The notes beneath the pieces are model-generated. The model was not told the origin of the DNA. It made no database searches and was given only the letters and a program-made list of their open reading frames with translations. Shown here piece by piece: positions 45,069 through 54,194 of a stretch of DNA of 64,000 nucleotides. The position numbers were made by a program, and so were the translations under genes. Each line of letters starts with the position of its first letter. The stretch's first letter is position 1. The stretch comes from Longimonas halophila (GTDB taxonomy: Bacteria > Bacteroidota > Rhodothermia > Rhodothermales > Salinibacteraceae): the NCBI RefSeq assembly GCF_002554705.1, contig NZ_PDEP01000014.1, forward strand, positions 31,203-95,202, given 5' to 3'.

Positions 45069-45311
45069 ACCTGGAGATCCTCACCCCGATCAGAAGGCAA
45101 AGGGGCAAACGCGCCTCGCGGCGGCCGATCGGCTCTACTCAGAGCTCGTCAGCCGCATCCGCCAGCCGATCGAGTCGCTCTTCGGCTGGATTGAAGAAAA
45201 AACCGGCATTCAGGCCGCCTCGAAGGTCCGGGCGACCCGGGGCGGGGGCTGATGGTGCATGTGTTTGGACGCTTCGTCGCCGCGATGCTCCTGCTCGCCT
45301 TCAACTCCTAA
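45069..45311 (+). pseudogene. C-terminal remnant of a DDE transposase (IS4/IS5-type)
   Basis: Three frame pieces together read LEILTPI, then KGQTRLAAADRLYSELVSRI with RQPIESLFGWIEEKTGIQAA and SKVRATRG, then LMVHVFGRFVAAMLLLAFNS up to TAA at 45309. The order is that of the end of a DDE transposase (…RQPIESLFNW…ASKVRS…LLVHVFG…). Two frameshifts, one near 45088 and one in the G-rich stretch 45237-45250, and the missing catalytic domain show it is dead. It marks the right end of the AT-richer island. Confidence 0.8.
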
Positions 45312-45320
45312 TTCGCATAC

Positions 45321-46793
45321 TTAATACGCCTTCGCAAAAAGCACGCGTCCCTCAGAATGCTCACCGGTCAGCATGTCTTCGCCGGGCTCATCGTCGCGGT
45401 CGAACGGAATGCAGCGGATGGTGGCGCCTGTTTCGTCCTGGATGCGCGCCTCGGTTGCTTCGGTGCCGTCCCAGTGCGCCTTCACGAAGCCACCCTCGTT
45501 TTCGATGACGTCCTTGAATGCGTCGTAGGAGTCGACGGTGGTGGTGTGGGCCTCGCGCCGCTCCAGCGCCTGCTGAAAGAGCCCGTCCTGAATGTCGGTT
45601 AGGGTATCTTGGATGCGTGCAACGAGTCCATCTTGCGGAACGATGTTCTTCTCGCGGGTGTCGCGCCGCGCCAGCTCCACGTTGTCGTTTTCGATGTCGC
45701 GTGGGCCAATGCCAATGCGCAAAGGTACGCCCTGCAGCTCGTACTCGTTGAACTTCCAGCCTGGCTTCTGATTGTCGTCAGCGTCGAGCTTCACGCGAAT
45801 GTCGGCGTCGTCCAGCTCTTGTTGGATGCGCTGGGCCTCTTCCAAGACCTGCGTGCGCTGCTCATCGTTGAAGTAGATGGGCACAATGACGACCTGGTCG
45901 CGGGCGAGCTTGGGCGGGAGCACAAGCCCCTGGTCGTCAGAGTGCGTCATGATGAGCGCGCCAATCAGCCGTGTCGACACGCCCCATGAGGTGGCCCACA
46001 CGTACTGCTCCTCGTTATTTTCGTCGGTGTAGGTGCAGTCGAATGCCTTGGCGAAGTTCTGCCCCAGGAAGTGGCTGGTGCCCGCTTGCAGCGCCTTGCC
46101 GTCTTGCATCAGCGCCTCAATGCAGAGCGTATCGACGGCTCCGGCAAAGCGCTCGCTGGCGGTTTTGCGTCCGCGTACCACCGGAATCGCCATGTAGTCT
46201 TCGGCGAAGGTGGCATAGACATCGAGCATACGCTCGGCTTCTTCGACCGCTTCTTCTTTGGAGGCATGGGCGGTGTGCCCTTCTTGCCAGAGGAACTCCA
46301 TGGTGCGCAGGAACAGCCGCGTGCGCATCTCCCAGCGCACCACATTGGCCCACTGGTTGTAAAGCAGCGGCAGGTCGCGATACGACTGGATCCAGTCGGC
46401 GTAGGTGTTCCAGATGATGGTTTCGGAGGTGGGCCGCACAATGAGATTCTCCTCCAGCTTCGACTCGGGGTCGGGGATCAATTCATCCTCTTCGTTCAGC
46501 GTGAGGCGCGAGTGCGTGACCACCGCGCACTCTTTCGCAAATCCCTCAACGTGCTCGGCCTCGCGCGCCAGAAAGCGCTCTGGGATGAACAGCGGGAAAT
46601 AAAAGTTCTCGTGGCCCGTTGCTTTGAAGAGGCCATCGAGGGTCTCTTTCATGCGCTCCCACAGCGCATATCCGTTGGGGCGGATCACCATGCATCCACG
46701 CACGGGCGAATAGTCGGCCAGTTTGGCCTTACGAACAACATCAATGTACCACTGGGAATAGTCGGACTCGCGAGAGGTTACGGCGTCGGCCAT
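45321..46793 (-). CDS. proS: Prolyl-tRNA synthetase, archaeal/eukaryal type
   Basis: Charges tRNA-Pro. 490 residues from the ATG at 46791-46793 ([20 protein letters not shown]). It is the short type without the bacterial editing insertion: [40 protein letters not shown], motif 2 [40 protein letters not shown] and [20 protein letters not shown]. An anticodon-binding domain and a C-terminal Zn-site-like domain end in GRVLFAKAY. The frame is open to 46847 but the ATG at 46793 is the family start. It abuts the transposase remnant by 9 bp. Confidence 0.96.
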   Translation of the reverse strand: MADAVTSRESDYSQWYIDVVRKAKLADYSPVRGCMVIRPNGYALWERMKETLDGLFKATGHENFYFPLFIPERFLAREAEHVEGFAKECAVVTHSRLTLNEEDELIPDPESKLEENLIVRPTSETIIWNTYADWIQSYRDLPLLYNQWANVVRWEMRTRLFLRTMEFLWQEGHTAHASKEEAVEEAERMLDVYATFAEDYMAIPVVRGRKTASERFAGAVDTLCIEALMQDGKALQAGTSHFLGQNFAKAFDCTYTDENNEEQYVWATSWGVSTRLIGALIMTHSDDQGLVLPPKLARDQVVIVPIYFNDEQRTQVLEEAQRIQQELDDADIRVKLDADDNQKPGWKFNEYELQGVPLRIGIGPRDIENDNVELARRDTREKNIVPQDGLVARIQDTLTDIQDGLFQQALERREAHTTTVDSYDAFKDVIENEGGFVKAHWDGTEATEARIQDETGATIRCIPFDRDDEPGEDMLTGEHSEGRVLFAKAY

Positions 46794-47085
46794 GGAAGGA
46801 AGAAAGCAAAAAGCACAGAGGGATGACGAACAGCAATCTACCGCCACGCAAGGCCCAACCGCCGTGCTGCATTCATATGCTGCGGGTGGCGGATGGCACG
46901 TTTGGAACCCTATGTTACGTTAAGGCTCTGGCGGGCGGCTACGCAACAAAAGAATAGAGTATTGGTCTAACATACTGTGAACGACCGACAGAAGCAGGCG
47001 CTGGCGCGTTATTTCGCGCAATGTTTAGCCAGCGCCCCGTCGCTCGGATCGTTACCACCTGCTGCATAATACTGGGGGATCTGCT

Positions 47086-48651
47086 ATGATAACGCAACGC
47101 TGCACATTACGCTTTCAAACTTCGCTGCTAACCGGCGCGCTGTTGATGGTGACCCTCATGCTTACGGGTTGCTACACGCAGTTGGAAACAGCCGACCGCG
47201 AGCGTACCACCACGCAGACGCGTGAGTCCTACCGTACGCCTAACTACGCGCCCGATGTGAACCGTAGCCTTACCACGCGCGAGCTGCTCGACTGGGCCGA
47301 CCAGCTGGAGCGTGATCGCGAGGTGGGGCGCATCTCCGAGGACGCATACTGGGACCAGGTTGCTGCCATACGGGCCGAAGACCCGTTCTTCTATGAAGCC
47401 TACTACGGCGATGCGCTGAGTAGCCCGCGATTTGCGTCGTACGGGCATCACAATTACTACGGTCCGCCCTCGTGGGCTGTAAGCAGCTATCGCTACAATA
47501 GCCGCTTCTACGATCCCTACCGTGACCCATTCTACTACGACGCCTTCTACGGATCGGGGACCTCGTTCTATTTCTCTATCGGATTCGGACGGTCTTACCA
47601 CCGACCGTACTACCGGCGTTCATTCCATCGCTCGCCCTTCTACCCAGGCGGAGCCACGTACTACGGCGGTATCCATAACCACTACTATGGACACGGGTCG
47701 TCGTATTACACGGGATACACGCCGCTTCGCACGTCGCGGCGCGTGTACACCCCGCGCACGGCAGCAGGACGCGGCGTCTCTCGTAGTGCTCGCACGACCA
47801 CACGGTCGGCCACACCGCGCACTGTACGCTCGGATGCCAACACGTCGACGCGCACCAGCCGCACGGCTACACCACGAGGACGCGAAGCCACAACCACCCG
47901 ATCGAGCGGACGCACAGAAACCAGCCGAGGCACCGAGCGCGGTCGTACCAGCCGCAGTACCGGACGCACCTCGCGTGATAGCAACGGGCGCACCTCGCGC
48001 GATCGGAAAAACCCACGCACGGAGCGTTCCTCGGGGCGCAGCACGGAGCGGAGCACCGGACGAAGTACGGAACGCCGTACCGAGCGCCCGTCTTCTGGGA
48101 ACGACCGCACCGATCGTGGTAGCCGCTCCTCACGCGAAGATACTACAGAGCGCAGCCGCGACCGCGCCCAAGACGGCACCAGCCGTTCGGTGCGTCGGGT
48201 TGAGCGCACCACACCGCGCCCTATCCTAACGCCGCGCGTGAGAACTTCCCCATCGAGCGAATCCCGTCGCGCTACAACGCGCGATAGCAACCGTGAAGCA
48301 GCAGTGGACCGGGCGCGAGAGCGGGCGCGTGCACGGATCATTGTTCCGTCGGACCAGCTGCGCCAGCCCCCAGAGCGTCGCACTGAGACGCGGGAACGCA
48401 CACGAACACACGACTGGCCGCGCTCTCGAACGCACTCCCCGCGCAACACGCGCACTCGCACGCCCGATCGTGCTCGCAACCGCGCTCCGCGTGACAGACG
48501 TACGCGTTCCACCCGCGACCGCAGTCGGAATGAACGCACCCGTAGCCGCCGCGAATCCTCGCGCACGGAGCGGTCGTCAGGACGTGCTCGTAGCGAACGG
48601 TCCTCGGACCGCTCTTCCTCGCGTAAGTCGGATCGCGACAGAGACGAATAA
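47086..48651 (+). CDS. Lipoprotein with a Tyr-rich segment and a long RS-repeat tail
   Basis: A 521-residue exported protein. The signal ends in a canonical lipobox LTGC (Cys29). Residues 60-115 contain a conserved-looking short helical segment (TRELLDWADQLERDREVGRI) seen in small Bacteroidota lipoproteins. Residues ~115-210 are rich in Tyr, Gly, His and Phe. From about residue 215 to the end the protein is almost only Arg, Ser, Thr, Glu and Asp, in RS/RT/ER dipeptides (RSTERSTGRSTERRTERP). It has no enzyme domain. Its strong positive charge contrasts with the acidic proteome. Surface or nucleic acid/polyanion binding is a guess. Confidence 0.75.
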   Translation: MITQRCTLRFQTSLLTGALLMVTLMLTGCYTQLETADRERTTTQTRESYRTPNYAPDVNRSLTTRELLDWADQLERDREVGRISEDAYWDQVAAIRAEDPFFYEAYYGDALSSPRFASYGHHNYYGPPSWAVSSYRYNSRFYDPYRDPFYYDAFYGSGTSFYFSIGFGRSYHRPYYRRSFHRSPFYPGGATYYGGIHNHYYGHGSSYYTGYTPLRTSRRVYTPRTAAGRGVSRSARTTTRSATPRTVRSDANTSTRTSRTATPRGREATTTRSSGRTETSRGTERGRTSRSTGRTSRDSNGRTSRDRKNPRTERSSGRSTERSTGRSTERRTERPSSGNDRTDRGSRSSREDTTERSRDRAQDGTSRSVRRVERTTPRPILTPRVRTSPSSESRRATTRDSNREAAVDRARERARARIIVPSDQLRQPPERRTETRERTRTHDWPRSRTHSPRNTRTRTPDRARNRAPRDRRTRSTRDRSRNERTRSRRESSRTERSSGRARSERSSDRSSSRKSDRDRDE

Positions 48652-48707
48652 CACAGCGGCTCTTCTTCCAACTAAGCCGTCGTAAAGCACCATTATAGCA
48701 TTTTCCC

Positions 48708-48737
48708 GAAGCGGCCTGCTTACATGCAGGCCGCTTC
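48708..48737 (+). terminator. Hairpin after the RS-repeat lipoprotein
   Basis: A perfect 12-bp stem GAAGCGGCCTGC/GCAGGCCGCTTC with a 6-nt loop; only a weak T-stretch (TGCATTTGG) follows. Confidence 0.6.
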
Positions 48738-48760
48738 TGCATTTGGGGCTCTGTCAACAC

Positions 48761-48793
48761 AAAAAGGCCCAGTCCCCCACCAGAGACTGGGCC
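48761..48793 (-). terminator. Rho-independent terminator on the minus strand
   Basis: Read on the minus strand, GGCCCAGTC pairs with GACTGGGCC (10-nt loop) and TTTTT follows. The nearest minus-strand gene ends 280 bp away (the M14 peptidase). The intervening 48794-49073 has no supportable gene. Confidence 0.7.
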
Positions 48794-49073
48794 CACAAGC
48801 AGAAGTGGGGCTTATGTGATATGCACCCTTGTGACACGCCCCGCCGACAATCATAACCTCCTATCTTTTTTCGTTACATTAGATGCCTTGGCTCGGCCCC
48901 ATACCAGCTTCAGAGCCTCTGAGCACGGGTTGTGCTATGGATTCAGACGGCGCCGAGCTTCCCAGCGACTTGTCATCCCGGACCATCCCAACTCCCGTCG
49001 GGAGCAGATCCGGAGCCGAGCGGCCTCATCCAATCTGCCTCGGCTCCTCGGAGTGGTACGATATACCTCAAGA

Positions 49074-51684
49074 TTACGGGGCCTGCGGTCCTACGAGCAC
49101 GGCATTTAGGAACAGACGGTTGCCGCTGCGAAAGTAGCCGCGATAGTTCAGGTCTTCGGCAAACGCAATGACGCGTCCGCTGCCCACGCGTTCTTCGTAG
49201 GCAAAGACGGCCCCGGGCACGCGCGCCTCCGACTCGCTCCACATGTGGCCGCTGTACGTGAAGTCGCCTCCGGTGGCATAGCGAATACCGGCTCGCTGGC
49301 TTGGGTTGGGGGGCCCTTCAGGCGGCAGATAGAGGCGCTCTGAATCCACCAGTCCATGAAAGCCGTCGGGCACCCCGGCGGTTAGCCAGTGGTTGCGATC
49401 GATGTCGGTGGCGACCATGGCGCCCGGCACGCTCACGCGCAGGCTGTCGGCGTGCTCCTCGTCGTCGTACCACGAGCGCAGAGTGATCAGCTCCAGGTCG
49501 CGCGCTACGTCGGTGCCCGAACCGAGCGTGACGAGCGTGCCGCCGTCTTGCACCCACTGGACAAGGCGTTCCAGTCCGGCCTCGCCTGCTTCGCGCTGCA
49601 CCGCCTCGGTGCCGTAGGTTTCGGGCATCACGATGGTGTCGTATTCGTCCAGGTTGGCACTGCCTAACGAGCGGGTGCGCAGGACCGATGCATCCACATC
49701 GTACTGACGGTCGAGCGTAAACCAGGCCCATCCAAACGAATACGCCTGGATGCCTTCTTCAGCGAGCAGCCCCACCGAGGGCGTGTCGAGGTAGATGACC
49801 TGCCCCGACCCGAGCGACGGACGGTCGCCGGTGGCCAGGCCGGTGCCCACCGCATCCACCTGCAAACCGTACTGCTCGGCTACGGCGCGCACATCGTCGT
49901 GCACGCTCGCCCCGGACTGCCCGGCGTACACGATGCCGGTGCCCGAGGTGTAGTCATCGCCATTTACGCGCGTGCCTTCTTGCAGCATCGCCACGCGGTG
50001 GCCGCGCTCTTTCAGGTGAAGGAGCGCCGGAAGCCCTGCAGTCTGCGTGCCATCGATGAGGTAGGCATAGCTGGCTTCGCCGCCGTTGATGACGGACTCA
50101 GGGGCTGCAGATGCCGTGACGCGCTCGGCATTGAGTCCGCTGTCGTCGGGGGTGCTGTAGCCCTCGATGCCAAAGAGCATCGGCAATGACCACGCGGTGA
50201 TGTCGTAGAAGCGCGGGTTTTCGCCCCGGTCTACGCGGGCGCGGGCTTCCTCCAAAAAGTCCTGCGGTACGGGTACGTTGGGCTCCAGTAGCGCACGGAT
50301 GAGCCGATTGCGGGGCTGCGCAGCATCGACCACGTAGGCGCCTGCCTCGAACGAGCGCGACCCGACCGACGCACCCGTGCGGTCTTGCACATTGCTCAGT
50401 TGGGCGGATTCGGTGAGCCGATCCACTTCGATGCCGTTGCGACGCAACAAGTCAACCGCCTCGGCCAGCAAATGCGGGTCGCCCGATTCGTCGGTCAGCA
50501 CGTAGCGCTGGATGCCATCTTCGCCATCGGCAATCGCCTCGCGGTGGGCTTGCACGTACTCGGTGAGGAGCGTTTCGCGCTCGCTCGCGGTATGCTCAAG
50601 GGCTGCGGTGAATGCGGTATACGGATTTTGCATTGCATCCTCCAGCGTACGCACGGTGCCGTCCGGTCGCGTAAGGGCCAGTCCGCGGCTGCTGCCCTGC
50701 TCGTAAAGCATGCCCACGGCGCCCTGGTAACTCATGTACGAGGTGGTGTAGCCGGGGTAGAAGTAGTTGTAGCGCTCGCGCGTCATGTAGTCGGTGCCCA
50801 GCGTGTCGAGCGAGGCCGCGTGGGCGTTCCCAAACGACTCAAACCAGCGCGACGCGAACTCCGGAAAGAACGGCCCCACCGGACCGGTTGGCGGATCGAC
50901 ATAAAACTCAACATCGGAGCCCATCTCGTGGCTGTCGATTCCGGCTTGCGGGCGCCAGGCTTGCAGCACAGGCACGCGGGCTTGCGTCTCTTTGTGCGTA
51001 TGGGGCAAACCAGTCGCGGTTGATGTCGAAGTAGTAGTGGCTCGTGCGGTACTTCAGCGCCTCCCACGCGGTAAAGTCGTTGGCCCAGTCCTGATTGTCG
51101 GGATTCGCCTCCGCGCCCATGGTCTCATGGTTGTGATACGCAAACGCGTCGCGTCCGTCTGGATTCAGCATCGGGTCGATGATCACGACCGTGTTCTCCA
51201 GAATGGTCTGCGTGACGGCGTCGTCTTGCATGGCGAGGCGCTCCAGCATCTTGAGTGCGGCTTCGGATCCCGACAGCTCAAACCCGTGGATCGACCCGCC
51301 AAACCAGAACACTGCAGGCTGATCTGCGATGATCGACTCAGCCTCCGCATCCGACAGCTCGCGCGGATCGCCGAGGGCCTGCGCGTTGGCCTGAATCTCG
51401 TCGAGGCGCGCATGGTTGGCAGGCGCCGTTACAATCGCATGCATGAGCGGGCGCCCTTCCCACGAGGTGCCGCTCTGCTCCACAATCACGCGGTCGGAGG
51501 CAGCGGCCACCGCTTCCAGGTAGTCTTGCATTTGGTAAGCCTGCGTCACGCGCTCGCCAAACGCATGGCCGGTGACCGATTCAAACGAAGGCACCTGTGC
51601 CTGCACGGGAGCAGGTCCGGCCCAGAGTACGGCAACGACAAGCGACGCCGCGAAATATGTAACGAAACGAGTGGCAACACGCAT
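49074..51684 (-). pseudogene. M14 family zinc carboxypeptidase, split by a frameshift
   Basis: A secreted M14-type carboxypeptidase of about 870 codons from the ATG at 51682-51684 (MRVATRFVTYFAASLVVAVL, signal ending VQAQ). The first frame holds the zinc pair HxxE in FGGSIHGFELSGSE and VVIIDPMLNPDGRDAFAYHN. The other frame resumes with THKETQARVPVLQAWRPQAG and the third ligand His in GIDSHEMGS, then a long C-terminal region with a glutamine-amidotransferase-like fold. The frames change in a GGGG run at 51002-51005 (CCCC on the coding strand). One base fewer restores a single protein, so neither half alone has a full zinc site. Confidence 0.82.
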
Positions 51685-51859
51685 AAGCAGAACAAGGGCA
51701 TCAAGAAAGACAAGGGGCGGACTGCACAGCATAGCGAATCCGCCCGACGGGCGCAAAAACTGATGCCTTGAACAATGTAACGGATTCGATTGGCATGGCG
51801 CTACACATCTTTTATATTGGGGATGCGCTGTGTTCTCTTGCATCGGATTGCTGCTTGCC

Positions 51860-53230
51860 ATGCCCACCGGTTCCGCCTCTCGCTTTCGTGCTATTTTGAA
51901 CGCGCTGGGTCCAGGCCTCATCATGGCCGGAGCCGCAATCGGGGTGTCGCACCTGGTGCAGTCCACACGAGCAGGAGCCGAGTACGGATACATTGCAGCC
52001 GTGCTCATTGCAGCGGCGTGCCTGTTTAAGTACCCGTTTCTGGAGTACGGCCCGCGCTATGCCGCCGCCACCGGCGAGAGTCTGCTCGACGGCTACCGGC
52101 GCCTGGGCCCCTGGGCCACCGGCGTGTTCGCGCTCATCACCGTAGGCACCATGTTCATCGTGCTCGCCAGCGTCACCGCGGTTACGGCGGGACTCATGGG
52201 CTGGCTCGTGGGCACGACGCCCAACCTGGCGCTGTGGAGCGGCGTGGTGCTGGGCCTGTGCATCCTCATCTTGATGTGGGGGCGTTATCAACTCCTCGAC
52301 CGTGCCATGAAAGTCATCATGGCCCTGCTGGCCGTGTCAACCCTGGTAGCGGCTGTTGCTGCGCTGGTGGGGCCTGCCCCCGAAATGGTAGAGACACCTG
52401 CCGGGCCGAGCGCGCTGCTCACGACCTCGGGCATCGCCTTCTCGCTGGCGCTCATGGGCTGGATGCCCGTGCCCATCGACATGGCCGCGTGGCACTCGCT
52501 GTGGACGCTGGAGCGCGAGCGCGACACCGGCACTCGTCTGGCCCTGCGCGACGTGCAGGCGGACTTCGCCATTGGCTATGCGCTCTCGCTTTTCATGGCG
52601 CTGGCATTTCTGGTGCTGGGCACCGCCATCATGTACGGCACGGGCACCGAGTTCGGCAGTGGCGCCGTCGCCTTTGCCACGCAGGTGGTGGACCTCTACA
52701 CGACTACGCTTGGGGCCTGGGCGGGCACGCTCGTGGGCATCGCGGCGCTGACCACGATGCTCAGCACCACGTTAGCGGTAACGGATGCGTATGGGCGCCT
52801 CGTGGCGTGGTTTACCGCCTACCTACAGGGCACGCCGCTGGCTGCGCGCAGTCTGGCTCGTGCGCCCGAAGCCGTTGCTGCCGGGGCAGAAATCGCGCCC
52901 CGCCCCGAACATGCTCCCGCATCCGGTACTGCATCCGATGCCGGAGGCGATGTGGAGGCGTTGCAGCGCTACTACCGGCTGGGACTCTTCATCACACCCA
53001 TCGGCGCGTGGGCGATCCTGGCCGTGCTCGTAAGCAGCCTCACCGCCCTGGTTGATGTGGCCACCACGCTCGCATTCCTGGCCGGGCCCGTCCTGGGTGC
53101 TATGAACTACTACCTCGTCTGCAGCGACCACATGCCCGAGCACGCACAGCCGTCTGCCGGCATGCGTATGCTTTCGTGGGCCGGACTCGTCTTTCTCGTG
53201 GCGTTCTGCGTAGCGTACGTAGTGGTGTGA
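51860..53230 (+). CDS. Nramp-related transporter with non-canonical metal-site motifs
   Basis: 456 residues from the ATG at 51860 (MPTGSASRFRAILNALGPGL), with 11 or so hydrophobic helices of the Nramp/LeuT fold. Helix 1 starts LGPGLIMAGAAIGVSHLVQS, and FKYPFLEYGPRYAAATGESL and DRAMKVIMALLAVS match the family. Canonical Nramps carry DPGN in helix 1 and MPH in helix 6. Here these read AAIGVSH and MGWMPVPIDMAAWHSLWTLE, so the Mn/Fe site is altered. A long His/Pro/Ala-rich loop lies between helices 9 and 10. It is divergent from the M14 peptidase gene. The transported ion is uncertain. Confidence 0.82.
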   Translation: MPTGSASRFRAILNALGPGLIMAGAAIGVSHLVQSTRAGAEYGYIAAVLIAAACLFKYPFLEYGPRYAAATGESLLDGYRRLGPWATGVFALITVGTMFIVLASVTAVTAGLMGWLVGTTPNLALWSGVVLGLCILILMWGRYQLLDRAMKVIMALLAVSTLVAAVAALVGPAPEMVETPAGPSALLTTSGIAFSLALMGWMPVPIDMAAWHSLWTLERERDTGTRLALRDVQADFAIGYALSLFMALAFLVLGTAIMYGTGTEFGSGAVAFATQVVDLYTTTLGAWAGTLVGIAALTTMLSTTLAVTDAYGRLVAWFTAYLQGTPLAARSLARAPEAVAAGAEIAPRPEHAPASGTASDAGGDVEALQRYYRLGLFITPIGAWAILAVLVSSLTALVDVATTLAFLAGPVLGAMNYYLVCSDHMPEHAQPSAGMRMLSWAGLVFLVAFCVAYVVV

Positions 53231-53292
53231 GTGCGGTGCGAAATGAATGGTGACAGGACACCAAGAACACCACCGGCTCGGAGAGCGGCTGC

Positions 53293-53592
53293 TCACGAGT
53301 AGACCGCGTCCTGCTCACACGGCCCGTGTCCGGTGACTTCCCACACGCCCATCGCCAGCCAGCTTTGGAATTCGTGGCGCGGCCAGGCCTTGTAGCGAAT
53401 GGCAGGCGGATAGGCGACCGTGGACCCGTCTTCAGACAGCCACTCAAAGCAGATATGCGTAGAGGTCTCAAATAAGACGCCGAGCAGACAGCCCTTGCCT
53501 TCTACAAAATACTTATACGTTCCCTCACCGGGGCACGAGCACGGCTGAAATCCCTCGGGCGCCGCTTTTACGAAGGCCTCTAACGTGGACAT
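53293..53592 (-). CDS. Hypothetical protein
   Basis: 99 residues (MSTLEAFVKAAPEGFQPCSC), acidic. It has Cys at PCSCPGEG, GKGCLLGV, HICFEWL and HGPCEQD, and several Trp. It has no signal peptide or membrane segment. I do not recognise a family. It is convergent with the Nramp-related gene, and its upstream region carries the first of two TTTAGA palindromes. Confidence 0.6.
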   Translation of the reverse strand: MSTLEAFVKAAPEGFQPCSCPGEGTYKYFVEGKGCLLGVLFETSTHICFEWLSEDGSTVAYPPAIRYKAWPRHEFQSWLAMGVWEVTGHGPCEQDAVYS

Positions 53593-53618
53593 AGGCGTTA
53601 CAGCAGATTCACTTGCTT

Positions 53619-53636
53619 ATTTAGACAGCTTCTAAT
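53619..53636. promoter_or_regulatory. TTTAGA-type inverted repeat, site 1
   Basis: ATTTAGA-CAGCT-TCTAATC; the arms TTAGA/TCTAA are perfect. It lies 27-45 bp before the start codon (53592) of the minus-strand 99-residue gene. It resembles site 2 in sequence and in its 5-nt spacer. Confidence 0.5.
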
Positions 53637-53729
53637 CTAACAGGGACGCACCAGATCGCCAAGATATTGGCGTGAAGTTCGATGTAAATTGTATCCGCTT
53701 CGTTTTCGGCCTCCATTACGATCAAACCA

Positions 53730-53748
53730 ATTTAGACCGCCTCTAAAT
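53730..53748. promoter_or_regulatory. TTTAGA-type inverted repeat, site 2
   Basis: ATTTAGA-CCGCC-TCTAAAT is a perfect 7-bp-arm palindrome. It lies 96-114 bp before the small gene at 53844. The form is that of Fur-superfamily or other metalloregulator operators; the regulator is not in the window. Confidence 0.6.
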
Positions 53749-53843
53749 CGCACTTGCTTCGGATCTACTGCGTTTCTCTACTGTTTCTGCGATTGATCTT
53801 TACATAACGCGTTCCTTCTGAATTCCGCTATGAGGTGAGTCTT

Positions 53844-54053
53844 ATGACAAACGAAATCCAATCTCAATGCACCGCCTGCGCGCATCTGAATCGCACGGCC
53901 GATAGCCAAACCTGCGAAGCCTTTCCTGAAGGCATCCCCGAGGAAATCTTGACCAACCAGCACGATCATCACAGGCCCTACCCTGGCGACCAGAGCGTGC
54001 GGTTTGAGCTCGCGCCCATCCCAGAAGCCAAGCGCGAAGCGGTAGCGTCGTAA
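53844..54053 (+). CDS. Small conserved Cys/His protein
   Basis: 69 residues from the ATG at 53844 (MTNEIQSQCTACAHLNRTAD). A CTACAH motif, a third Cys in TCEAFPEGIPEEIL, and HDHHRPYPGDQSVRFE follow. This CxxC ... CxAFPxGIP ... HxxPYPGDxxxxFE pattern occurs in a widespread family of small uncharacterised proteins and suggests a metal-binding fold. It is single-gene, followed by a strong terminator. Confidence 0.75.
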   Translation: MTNEIQSQCTACAHLNRTADSQTCEAFPEGIPEEILTNQHDHHRPYPGDQSVRFELAPIPEAKREAVAS

Positions 54054-54084
54054 CCAAAGCCTCGCGCTGTACAACACCCATATC

Positions 54085-54124
54085 AAAGCCGACGCGTCTT
54101 CTTCCAGACGTGTCGGCTTTTGTT
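54085..54124 (+). terminator. Rho-independent terminator
   Basis: AAAGCCGACGCGTCT pairs with AGACGTGTCGGCTTT (15 bp, one G-T, 6-nt loop), then TTTGTTGTT. It is suited to terminate the small gene and, read in reverse (AAAGCC...), possibly rnc. Confidence 0.9.
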
Positions 54125-54194
54125 GTTGGGCAGGGTATGTTGGCCCGTCTTGGCGCGAATCTTTTCGGTACCGCTGGATACATCAGAGCGGCAA

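Noticed and set aside
47706..48671. 321-codon minus-strand ORF rich in Arg/Ser/Val
   Set aside because: Antisense image of the RS-repeat region; the plus strand has a signal peptide and lipobox.
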